Part shown: positions 44,547-52,673 of the stretch, one piece after another
Layout of the letters: every line of letters starts with the position of its first letter
How positions within the stretch are numbered: position 1 is the stretch's first letter
Source of the DNA: an uncultured Prevotellaceae bacterium
GTDB taxonomy: Bacteria > Bacteroidota > Bacteroidia > Bacteroidales > Muribaculaceae
Length of the DNA: 64,000 nt
Reading direction: 5' to 3'
Assembly: GCA_900318645.1 (NCBI GenBank)
Contig: ONLH01000004.1
Coordinates: forward strand, 1-64,000
The notes under the pieces: generated by a model
The model's database searches: none
The model's input: the letters and a program-made list of their open reading frames with translations, nothing else
What the model was told of the DNA's origin: nothing
Program-made: the position numbers and the translations under genes

Positions 44547-46961
44547 ATGATGAAAAAGATATTTATTCTTCTAGCAGCGATGTCGCTTGCCATGATTGCG
44601 GTGGCTCAGAGCCATCAAGAGGTAACCTTAAGCGAGGGCTGGCAGTTCTCACGCGACAAGCAAAATTGGGAAACGGTGACGGTGCCCCACGATTGGGCCA
44701 TCAGTGGACCCTTTGACAAGAAATGGGACCTTCAGGTTGTCGCCATCAAGGAGAACGGCGAGAACGTTGCCACCGAGAAGTCTGGACGTTCTGGCGCGCT
44801 CCCTTGGATCGGCAAAGGGTACTACAAGACCACGTTCAATGTCCCTCAAGGCTACAGCAATGCGAAACTCATATTTGATGGCGCTATGGCAGATCCCTAT
44901 GTCTATATCAATGGCAAGCTTGCGGGGCATTGGGCCTATGGCTATAATGCCTTCATTGTCGATGTCACCCCCTATATGAACACCGATGGCTCTGCCAACA
45001 CGCTGGAAGTGAGCCTTGAGAACAAGGAGGAGAGCAATCGCTGGTATCCCGGCGGCGGTATCTACCGACCGGTCAAGCTGGTGATGACCCGCGAAAAGGA
45101 TGCGGCACTTGACACATGGGGCTTGTATGTGCGTACATTAAGCATTGAGGGCGAAAAGGCTTCTTTGCAGGTTGAGCATCAGCTGGATGCCGCTACTGTC
45201 ATCGACAATGACTTTGAATTGGAAATCTTGCTCACCGATGCTCGCGGAGTGAAAGTGCTCTCCAGTAAAACCCGCCCCGATGGTATGGGACATTTCTCTG
45301 CTCGCCTTGACGTGTATGCTCCCTCGTTGTGGTCGCCCGAGCGCCCTTATCTCTATAACGTCACCGCGACATTGCGCCACAAAGGCATTGAGGTGGATTG
45401 CCAGAGCACCAAGGTCGGCATCCGCACCGTCTCCTTCAGCAAGGAGGGCGGTTTCCAGCTCAACGGCGTGCGCCGCAGCATCAAGGGCGTGTGCCTGCAT
45501 CATGACCTCGGTCCCTTGGGTGCCGCTATCAACAAGACGGCACTCATTCGTCAGATTGAGATGATGAAGGCCATGGGCGCCGATGCCATCCGCACCAGCC
45601 ACAATATGCCCTCAACGATGCAGATGGAAATCTGCGACAGCCTGGGTATGATGGTGATGGCCGAGAGCTTTGACGGCTGGAAGGAGCCCAAGGTACGCAA
45701 CGGCTACGGCAGCTATTGGGACGAGTGGTGGCAGAAGGACATCCGCAACCTGGTGCTCAATCACCGCAACCATCCCAGCATCATCCTGTGGAGTGTGGGC
45801 AACGAGATTCCCGAGCAGTGGAAACCCGAGGGCGTGAAGCGCTACAAGGACCTCATCGCTCTGTGCCACCAGTATGATCCCAGTCGCATGGTGACCTGCG
45901 GCATGGACCAGGCCGACGGCGCCATCTACTGTGGCTTTGCTCAGGTGGCCGACGTGCCTGGCTACAATTACCGCTTACACAAATACGAGGAAATGATTCA
46001 GCGACTGCCGCAGGGCTTTATCCTGGGTAGTGAGACGGCTTCGACTGTCAGCACGCGTGGTCACTACTGCTTCCCTGACACCGTCGCCACCAACAAGGCT
46101 TGGCCCGATGGCCAGTGCTCCGGCTATGACGTGGAATATTGCTGGTGGAGCAACGTGCCAGACGACGATTGGAAGATGCAGGATGACTTTGATTGGACCG
46201 TCGGTGAGTTCGTGTGGACTGGCTACGACTACTTGGGCGAACCGACCCCTTACGATGAATACTGGCCCTCGCGCAGCAGCTACTTCGGCATCTGCGACCT
46301 CGCAGGCCTGCCCAAGGATCGCTACTACCTGTATCGCAGTCATTGGAATAAGAATGAACATACCATCCACCTGCTGCCGCACTGGACGTGGCCCGACCGC
46401 AAGGGCAAAGTGACGCCCGTCTATTGCTATACCGACTATCCCAGCGCCGAGCTGTTCGTCAACGGTAAGAGCCAGGGACGCATCACCAAGAGCGACACCG
46501 CCCGCTTGGACCGTTTCCGCCTGCGTTGGCGCAATGTCATCTATCAACCAGGTGAGTTAAAGGTGGTTGTCTATGATGAAAATGGTAATAAGGCAGGACA
46601 GCAGATTGTACGCACAGCAGGTAAGCCTAAACGCCTCGTGCTGGAGCCCGAACGCAAGACCATCAAGGCCGATGGTAACGACCTGGCATACATTACCGTT
46701 AGCCTCGTAGATAAAAATGGCACTCTGTGCCCCGATGCTGCCAATCGTTTGCAGTTTACTGTGACGGGCGCGGGTTCCTACAAGGCTTCATGCAATGGTG
46801 ATGCAACCTCGCTGGAGCCCTTTACCGAGCCGCAGATGAGCCTCTTCCATGGCCAGTTGGTAGTCGTTTGTCAGGCTGGTAAAAAACCTGGTGTGATGAC
46901 CCTCACCGTCAAGGACCCCGCCACTGGCATGAAATCCAGCGTTAACATCAACGTCAAGTGA
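44547..46961 (+). CDS. Beta-galactosidase-type glycoside hydrolase, GH2, exported
   Basis: 804 residues with a signal peptide (cleavage near IAVAQ). In order: sugar-binding jelly roll (about 25-190), Ig-like domain, TIM barrel with the acid/base Glu420 in SVGNEIPEQW and the nucleophile Glu496 in LGSETAS, a DUF4982-type domain (about 640-700), and an Ig-like tail. It probably cleaves beta-galactosides (or a related hexoside) in the periplasm. The next gene starts 1 bp after its stop. Confidence 0.9.
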   Translation: MMKKIFILLAAMSLAMIAVAQSHQEVTLSEGWQFSRDKQNWETVTVPHDWAISGPFDKKWDLQVVAIKENGENVATEKSGRSGALPWIGKGYYKTTFNVPQGYSNAKLIFDGAMADPYVYINGKLAGHWAYGYNAFIVDVTPYMNTDGSANTLEVSLENKEESNRWYPGGGIYRPVKLVMTREKDAALDTWGLYVRTLSIEGEKASLQVEHQLDAATVIDNDFELEILLTDARGVKVLSSKTRPDGMGHFSARLDVYAPSLWSPERPYLYNVTATLRHKGIEVDCQSTKVGIRTVSFSKEGGFQLNGVRRSIKGVCLHHDLGPLGAAINKTALIRQIEMMKAMGADAIRTSHNMPSTMQMEICDSLGMMVMAESFDGWKEPKVRNGYGSYWDEWWQKDIRNLVLNHRNHPSIILWSVGNEIPEQWKPEGVKRYKDLIALCHQYDPSRMVTCGMDQADGAIYCGFAQVADVPGYNYRLHKYEEMIQRLPQGFILGSETASTVSTRGHYCFPDTVATNKAWPDGQCSGYDVEYCWWSNVPDDDWKMQDDFDWTVGEFVWTGYDYLGEPTPYDEYWPSRSSYFGICDLAGLPKDRYYLYRSHWNKNEHTIHLLPHWTWPDRKGKVTPVYCYTDYPSAELFVNGKSQGRITKSDTARLDRFRLRWRNVIYQPGELKVVVYDENGNKAGQQIVRTAGKPKRLVLEPERKTIKADGNDLAYITVSLVDKNGTLCPDAANRLQFTVTGAGSYKASCNGDATSLEPFTEPQMSLFHGQLVVVCQAGKKPGVMTLTVKDPATGMKSSVNINVK

Positions 46962-46962
46962 G

Positions 46963-48138
46963 ATGGATAATACCGAATACAGTCGCCTGAAAAATCTTGC
47001 TGACACGGGCATTAAGGACCACAGTAAGGCCAGCGAAGCCTACGAGGCGCTCTATCCCGTGTGGAAAGAGGGTAATTTGCCCAAACGCCTCAACAACTCC
47101 TTTGCTTGGGTCATTTATTACCATGTGCGCCACGAGCAGGAGACGATGCCCTCATTGGAGATGCGACAGGCCTTGGCTGCCTATCTGTCGCTTGACAATG
47201 AGCGCCCGTCGCGTCTGCACTCGCGCATCCTGTTGATGGCGACACGCCTCAAGGCGCGCGATGCCGAGTTCAAGTTCGGCAAATTCTTCGAGATGTGGGG
47301 CATGAACAACCTCACCGACGAGGAGTGGCAGCAGGACAAAAAAGAGGGTAGGGAAGGCACAGTGACGTTTATATCTGTCGCAGAACATGCCATCCGTCTT
47401 TATGTCAAAGAGTTGCATGAGACCCGAGCCAAGCAATTCAATCCCGACTTTGAGCCATTGTTGGTCAAAGCCGTCAAGGAGTATCCTACCCAGAGCCTGT
47501 ACAAGTACTACCTTGCTCGCCTGTATGCCGCCACTGGTCGCAAAGCCAAAGCGGTGAAGGCCTACAAGAAATTGGCACTGATTACGGGACAGTCCTATAT
47601 CTGGAGCGACCTAGCAACCCTGCTGACGGACCCCGTCCAGCGCAAGGCCGCCCTGTGCAAGGCCTTGTTGTTGCAACGTGACGAGAATAAGACAGGACGC
47701 CTGCATCTGGGCCTCGCCCAACTGCTTATCAAGGAGAAAAAGTTTCCCGAGGCGGCATGTGAGCTGCGCCAGTACCGTGACATCTACACCCGCAACGGCT
47801 GGCACCTGAGCGATTTTTATCAGCGCCTGCGCCAGAGCGTTCCTGCCGACACGCAGCCTGTCCGTGATAACCGTTCCCTCTACCAGGCCTCGCTTGCTGC
47901 TCTCGACGATTTCCTCTACGGCGACTTGCCCGAGGTGTCCCTAACGCTCACCACCGAGTTCAAGGACCGTCGTGGCAATATGTCGGCACGGCTTGTGACT
48001 GAAGATAACAAGGCTATCTTCCTGCCCGCATCACGCCTCTTGACTGATGCCCAAGGCGTCCGTGTCCGCCACTACCTCGCCCGCATCGCCAACCCCGACG
48101 ACCGCCCCAAGGTCGTCACCCTCCGCCCTTATTCATGA
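46963..48138 (+). CDS. TPR-like helical repeat protein, unknown function
   Basis: 391 residues without signal peptide. Helical repeats of the TPR type cover about residues 130-290 (LYKYYLARLYAATGRKAKAVKAYKKLALITG; TGRLHLGLAQLLIKEKKFPEAACELRQY). The C-terminal part (about 310-391) looks like beta structure (PEVSLTLTTEFKDRRGNMSARLV). I do not recognise a named family. The start lies 1 bp past the GH2 stop, so the genes are coupled, although a cytosolic TPR protein has no obvious link to the hydrolase. Confidence 0.7.
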   Translation: MDNTEYSRLKNLADTGIKDHSKASEAYEALYPVWKEGNLPKRLNNSFAWVIYYHVRHEQETMPSLEMRQALAAYLSLDNERPSRLHSRILLMATRLKARDAEFKFGKFFEMWGMNNLTDEEWQQDKKEGREGTVTFISVAEHAIRLYVKELHETRAKQFNPDFEPLLVKAVKEYPTQSLYKYYLARLYAATGRKAKAVKAYKKLALITGQSYIWSDLATLLTDPVQRKAALCKALLLQRDENKTGRLHLGLAQLLIKEKKFPEAACELRQYRDIYTRNGWHLSDFYQRLRQSVPADTQPVRDNRSLYQASLAALDDFLYGDLPEVSLTLTTEFKDRRGNMSARLVTEDNKAIFLPASRLLTDAQGVRVRHYLARIANPDDRPKVVTLRPYS

Positions 48139-48165
48139 GAAATCATTATTGATGGCCTGAGGACT

Positions 48166-49209
48166 ATGACGAAGGACGTTTATCTTTTCAATCCCGAGCA
48201 TGACTTGGCACTGGCTCATGGGGCGCACAACTACACCGCACCGCCATTTGCCCGCCAGTTCCGCCATGACCTGCGATTGCTGCCCGCGTGGGTGGCACCC
48301 GCCGGTGCCTATATCGCCATCCCTGACGATTGCTCGGTTGAAGAGGACCTCCGCTGGCTCCATGACCATCATCTCGATATCACGCCCATTCCCATTAGCA
48401 CAATCGCCGATTTCGGCGATTGCCGCATTCACCCCTGGGGCTGGGATGCCACATTGCGCCACCAGTTATTGCAAGCGGGCGTTTCTCCCGACAATCTGCC
48501 GACAAATGAGCAGCTAGATTGTATCCGCCGCCTATCTCACCGTCGCACCAGCATTGCGATTCATCAAGCCCTGGGAAACGCTTTTTCGCCCTGCCCCGTG
48601 GAACTCGTCAATTATGATGATGTGATGGCATTTGCAGCGTCTCATCCAGGTTGTTACCTCAAGATGCCGTGGTCGGGCAGTGGCAAGGGCATCTACCGCG
48701 TCATCGACCCCTCGGGCGACAACCATGTGCCCCGTTGGATTGAAGGCGCGCTGCGTCGGCAAGGCTCACTCTTGTGTGAGGTTGGACTAGACCGAGTGCA
48801 GGACTTTGCCATTGAGTGCATGTGTAATGACGGCAACACCATGTTGATGGGCTATTCGGTGTTCGACAGCGATTTCCATAGCCAGTTCGGGACGGGTAGG
48901 GTAGCCCCGATGGAAGAACTGCACGAACTGCTACTCGGCATGTATCCCGATCTTGATCCAGTGATAGGCCAAGTGCTGATGGCCATAGATGATATTGTCG
49001 CCCCACATTACAACGGACCTTTAGGCGTTGACATGATGATGTATCGTGATAAGAACGGCAAGATAGCAGTCAACCCATGTGTGGAGTTGAACCTGCGCAT
49101 GACCATGGGAATGGTCACTGCCGCCATGGGTAGCCGTCACAACCTACGCGGCGACTTCTCAATAGCAAATTTCGTACAGGGGGACGGTTCTTTTGTACGA
49201 AAATTTTAG
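48166..49209 (+). CDS. ATP-grasp-like protein, Bacteroidales conserved
   Basis: 347 residues. It opens with VYLFNPEHDLALAHG. Residues about 160-185 (CYLKMPWSGSGKGIYRV) look like the ATP-grasp lysine and glycine-rich loop, and NPCVELNLRMTMG (about 305-317) matches the metal-binding ExNxR of that fold. The likely activity is ATP-dependent ligation, but the substrate is unknown; the assignment is from motifs alone. Its last ten or so residues are coded inside one arm of the inverted repeat at 49169-49246, so the tail was probably supplied by that repeat. Confidence 0.65.
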   Translation: MTKDVYLFNPEHDLALAHGAHNYTAPPFARQFRHDLRLLPAWVAPAGAYIAIPDDCSVEEDLRWLHDHHLDITPIPISTIADFGDCRIHPWGWDATLRHQLLQAGVSPDNLPTNEQLDCIRRLSHRRTSIAIHQALGNAFSPCPVELVNYDDVMAFAASHPGCYLKMPWSGSGKGIYRVIDPSGDNHVPRWIEGALRRQGSLLCEVGLDRVQDFAIECMCNDGNTMLMGYSVFDSDFHSQFGTGRVAPMEELHELLLGMYPDLDPVIGQVLMAIDDIVAPHYNGPLGVDMMMYRDKNGKIAVNPCVELNLRMTMGMVTAAMGSRHNLRGDFSIANFVQGDGSFVRKF

Positions 49210-49246
49210 CATTTTCGTACAAAAGAACCGTCCCCCCGTACGAAAA
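49169..49246. repeat. REP-like long inverted repeat between convergent genes
   Basis: Two 36-bp arms with two or three mismatches and a 6-nt loop (TTTAGC). The arm core is GGGGGACGGTTCTTTTGTAC and each arm is itself flanked by TTCGTAC / GTACGAA, so a cruciform with sub-hairpins can form. It holds the end of the ATP-grasp-like gene and abuts the stop of the VanY-like gene. The core resembles repeats often seen with REP-associated (IS200-like) transposases; no transposase is in this window. Confidence 0.85.
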
Positions 49247-50230
49247 TCAATTTCTGTTAAGGTAGTAGGCGTAGTATTCGTCGAAGGTGATGTCCTCGTC
49301 GTGGATGCGACGTGCCACATCCTTGCCCACGTAGCGTAGATGCCATGGCTCGTAGGCGAAGCCGAAGATTTGTGATTGCTTCTTGGGATAGCGCAGAATG
49401 AATCCGTATTCATGGCAATGCTCCCGCATCCAGATACCTTCCTTGGAAGTATCAAAAGGCCATCTCATGGGATGCTCCCGCGACGTGACGTCGATGGCGA
49501 ATCCTGTCTGATGCTCGCTGTGGCCGGGAGTAGCGGCATATCCCTTGATACTGTGCTTGTAGGTTCCTTTCTGGTCATTAAAGGAGCGGTAGGCCGAGTT
49601 GACCATGAGTTGGGCATCGGTCTGTTCTTTGCAGGCTTTTTGCATTGCCATGAATGCATCAACTACGGCACGTTGTGCCTTTTGCTCCTCATAGCAGTAA
49701 GTCTTGCTGAACTTCACTAGACTGTCTGGCTTGTAGTTTTGATCCAAGTAATGGCGGCCGTTGACCAGCATCAGTTGACCTTTGGTGGTGTCGCAGGGTG
49801 CCGCACTTGATTCTCGGTCTTGGTCGGCTCCAATGTTGACCAACGCTATGATGACGTCGATACTGTTGACAGTCGTATCTACCTTGTGATAAGCAAGATA
49901 ACGATCAAAATTGTCGGCGATAAAGTAGCGTGCATTGATGACGGGAATGGCAATGGTATCGTGCTCGTTGCGGGCTACGAGTGAGTCAACTTGAGCGTCA
50001 TTCAGTGCGGTAGCCAGGGCACGGGCTTCCTCCATAGGATAGCCCAACTTGTAGATTCGGCACTCGTTGGTGTAGTTATAGGCGATGCCTTGGCAACTCT
50101 TGACCAGTACCAGCAGCACGAATAGGGCGGCAATAGTGCAAGGCCTTGACAGCCAGCGGTTGTCACGGTCGGCGCATGCGGTCCACAACCGCTTGAGCCA
50201 TTGCTTGATGGCATTTGGGTCCAGTTGCAT
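49247..50230 (-). CDS. VanY-type D-alanyl-D-alanine carboxypeptidase
   Basis: 327 residues with one N-terminal membrane segment (about 32-48). The M15B peptidase domain has SAYRSFNDQ, PGHSEHQTGFAIDV (His and Asp zinc ligands) and EPWHLRYVG (catalytic Glu and third His). It trims the terminal D-Ala of peptidoglycan stems in the periplasm. Residues about 50-170 are an N-terminal region of unknown role. It starts 18 bp after msrA, in one unit with it. Confidence 0.9.
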   Translation of the reverse strand: MQLDPNAIKQWLKRLWTACADRDNRWLSRPCTIAALFVLLVLVKSCQGIAYNYTNECRIYKLGYPMEEARALATALNDAQVDSLVARNEHDTIAIPVINARYFIADNFDRYLAYHKVDTTVNSIDVIIALVNIGADQDRESSAAPCDTTKGQLMLVNGRHYLDQNYKPDSLVKFSKTYCYEEQKAQRAVVDAFMAMQKACKEQTDAQLMVNSAYRSFNDQKGTYKHSIKGYAATPGHSEHQTGFAIDVTSREHPMRWPFDTSKEGIWMREHCHEYGFILRYPKKQSQIFGFAYEPWHLRYVGKDVARRIHDEDITFDEYYAYYLNRN

Positions 50231-50248
50231 GGGGTAAGAGCTGGAGAC

Positions 50249-50752
50249 TTATCGGTTGGCGCGTTTCGCCATCTCAAATAGTTCCAGCGGCAGGTGGCAA
50301 TAGCCGTCGGGGTTCTTGTCAAGGTAGTCCTGGTGGTACTCCTCGGCGTCATAGAAGTTCTTGAGCGGCAGCAGCTCCACCGCGAGACGCAGCTTCACCT
50401 GGGCCTGCACTCGGTCATATACCGCCTGCAGCGTCGGCACATCCTCCTCGTCGGTATAGTAGATGCCCGTGCGGTACTGCGTGCCCTTGTCATGCCCTTG
50501 CTGATTGACGCTCACTGGGTCGATGGCCTTGAAATACATCTCGGTCAGGAATTCCAGCGAGATGACTTCCGGATCATAGACCACACGCACCGTCTCGGCA
50601 AATCCCGTCTTGTCGGTGCACACATCCTGGTAGGTCGGGTTCTCGGTGTGCCCGTTGGCATAGCCTACCTGAGTCTCAACTACTCCTTTAACCATCTTAA
50701 AGTAATGCTCTGTTCCCCAGAAACATCCACCTGCAAAATATATCTCTTTCAT
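50249..50752 (-). CDS. msrA: Peptide methionine sulfoxide reductase MsrA
   Basis: 167 residues from Met 50752: KEIYFAGGCFWGTEHYF with the catalytic Cys of GCFWGTE, then GYANGHTENPTYQDVCT. It repairs methionine-S-sulfoxide. The promoter at 50801-50831 places the transcript start near 50794, which favours this start over the Met 13 codons upstream. No signal peptide; probably cytosolic. Confidence 0.94.
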   Translation of the reverse strand: MKEIYFAGGCFWGTEHYFKMVKGVVETQVGYANGHTENPTYQDVCTDKTGFAETVRVVYDPEVISLEFLTEMYFKAIDPVSVNQQGHDKGTQYRTGIYYTDEEDVPTLQAVYDRVQAQVKLRLAVELLPLKNFYDAEEYHQDYLDKNPDGYCHLPLELFEMAKRANR

Positions 50753-50800
50753 AACAATAAAGCAAAATACTATTGCAACTTGTAGCAACAAATTTCAATG

Positions 50801-50831
50801 CAAAGATAATCCCTACTACTGAATTATCAAA
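50801..50831 (-). promoter_or_regulatory. Promoter of msrA-vanY
   Basis: On the minus strand TTTG (50828-50831), 19 bp, TATCTTTG (50801-50808). Full consensus match. Confidence 0.75.
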
Positions 50832-50980
50832 GTGAATGGAGATAAAGATTAATCGGCCACTCCTGTTATTTAATCACCACTTGAGGAAAACAGCTGCCTC
50901 ATGACCAATAACAATCGTGATATGGTATTGAGCAATACAACAAAATCACCGAAAAAGATGAAAAACACAGAAATATTGCC

Positions 50981-50988
50981 TATCTTTG
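50981..50988 (+). promoter_or_regulatory. -7 box (TATCTTTG) of the SUMF1/dockerin gene
   Basis: Matches TAnnTTTG, 65 bp before the start at 51053. No TTTG at 19 bp. The rest of 50832-51052 holds no gene. Confidence 0.5.
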
Positions 50989-51052
50989 TAGGTCAAGAAT
51001 CTGATGAAAGGCTATTATGTTCACTGAATGATAAACCAAAAAATATGAGCGT

Positions 51053-52600
51053 ATGAAAAAGATCTTACTATTATTACTCACTTCTATCTTGGTGGCCATG
51101 TGCGCTAGTGCACAGGTGCTGGTGTGTGGATCTTATCTCGAGGACGGCCAAGTCAACAGTCCTTATATCATGAGCGGTACTGTCACTTGGAATTCAGCCA
51201 GTCACACCCTCACGCTGGACAATGCCGTTATTGATTACAGTAGCAACAATCCCCAAGATGGCATCAGACCCATTCGTGTAACCGGCGATGCAACCATCGT
51301 TGTTAGAGGAAACTGCAGATTATCCACCACTGGCTATGTGGCTATCGCAGCAGATAGTTATAATTCCAAGAATGTGACCATCAAGGGCAATGGCACCCTT
51401 ACCACGTCCAGTTCGTGGATTGATATTTTCCTCGTTGCCGCCCATTTGAACATCCAGGACATCACGTTGAGTACAGTCAATGGTATAGGTAATAATGCTG
51501 AAGGCACAGGTGTAGGGCTCTCATTTGATAACGTACAGGCCACCATCAGGGGTTCCATTTCCAGAATCGGCGATGGCATCACCTTTAAGGATTGCGCCAT
51601 CACTTATCCTGAGGATGCCTATATCGAAAAAACTGACTATGGTTATAGCATCTATTATGGCAATCACAAGACTCCTGATACGATCATCATCTCTCGCATG
51701 GGTAGCATTCAGGGCGATGTGAACGGCGACGGTGAGGTCAACATCGCCGACGTGAATGCTGTCGTTGACGTCGTCCTGGGAGGTGCCAGCAATCCGAGAG
51801 CTGATGTCAACAATGACAATGAAATCAATATTGCCGACATAAACGCCCTCATTGACATTATCCTCAGTGGTGTGCAGGCTCAGTCAATCACTGAAACGAT
51901 CACGGTGGGTGGCGTGAGCTTCAAGATGGTGAAGGTCAATGGTGGAACCTATACCATGGGTGCACGTGATAATGACACCGAAGCTTTCAATTCCGAGAAG
52001 CCAGCCCATCAAGTGACAGTCTCATCATTCTACATTGGCGAGACCGAGGTTACCCAGGCGTTGTGGGTGGCCGTGATGGGTAGCAATAACAACCCGAGCC
52101 ACTTCACTGGAGACTTGAACCGTCCTGTTGATCAGGTGTCATGGAATCAATGCCAGGAGTTCATCACTAAACTGAACCAGATGACGGGTAAGCAATTTCG
52201 CTTGCCTACCGAGGCCGAGTGGGAGTATGCTGCCCGTGGTGGCAAAATGAGCAAAGGCTACAAATATGCAGGTAGCAACGATATCAATGAGGTGGCATGG
52301 TGGGGATATGAGAAGGGTGGTACTTGTGTGACTTATGGCACATGCCCTGTCGCTTCCTTCAAACCCAACGAACTGGGTCTTTATGACATGACGGGCAACT
52401 TATTTGAGTGGTGCCAAGATTGGTATGGCGGTTACAGCAGTGAACCACAGACTAACCCTACGGGTCCCGAGACGGGTACGGACCGCATCGTTCGTGGTGG
52501 CAGTTGGGACTTTGACGCCAAGTTCTGCCGTTTGTCGTACAGGAGAGACTATGCGCCTAATGGTAATTATGTCTGCAACGGCTTGCGCCTCGCCATGTAG
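51053..52600 (+). CDS. Exported protein: beta-rich domain, internal dockerin pair, SUMF1/FGE-like domain
   Basis: 515 residues. A signal peptide (cleavage near CASAQ) is followed by a beta-rich domain (about 22-215; VTIKGNGTLTTSSSW... suggests a right-handed helix-like repeat), then a dockerin-like pair at about 221-282 (GDVNGDGEVNIADV, ADVNNDNEINIADI), then a formylglycine-generating-enzyme-like domain (about 290-515: YTMGARDNDTEAFNSEKPAHQV, RLPTEAEWEYAARGG, GLYDMTGNLFEWCQDWYGG, RGGSWDFDAKFCRLSYR). Only the first of the two FGE catalytic cysteines is seen (FCRLSYRR in place of CYRYRC), so true FGE activity is unlikely; such domains often bind ligands. The dockerin pair is in the middle, not at the end as in the other proteins here. 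Confidence 0.85.
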   Translation: MKKILLLLLTSILVAMCASAQVLVCGSYLEDGQVNSPYIMSGTVTWNSASHTLTLDNAVIDYSSNNPQDGIRPIRVTGDATIVVRGNCRLSTTGYVAIAADSYNSKNVTIKGNGTLTTSSSWIDIFLVAAHLNIQDITLSTVNGIGNNAEGTGVGLSFDNVQATIRGSISRIGDGITFKDCAITYPEDAYIEKTDYGYSIYYGNHKTPDTIIISRMGSIQGDVNGDGEVNIADVNAVVDVVLGGASNPRADVNNDNEINIADINALIDIILSGVQAQSITETITVGGVSFKMVKVNGGTYTMGARDNDTEAFNSEKPAHQVTVSSFYIGETEVTQALWVAVMGSNNNPSHFTGDLNRPVDQVSWNQCQEFITKLNQMTGKQFRLPTEAEWEYAARGGKMSKGYKYAGSNDINEVAWWGYEKGGTCVTYGTCPVASFKPNELGLYDMTGNLFEWCQDWYGGYSSEPQTNPTGPETGTDRIVRGGSWDFDAKFCRLSYRRDYAPNGNYVCNGLRLAM

Positions 52601-52673
52601 TTCAATCATTTGTTTATTAAAAACATGCAAAACAACTAGATATTGGCGACTTTTGCATAAATGATTAAATCTT

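Noticed and set aside
52470-52600. Active formylglycine-generating enzyme
   Set aside because: Only one of the two catalytic cysteines can be placed, and no sulfatase gene is nearby.
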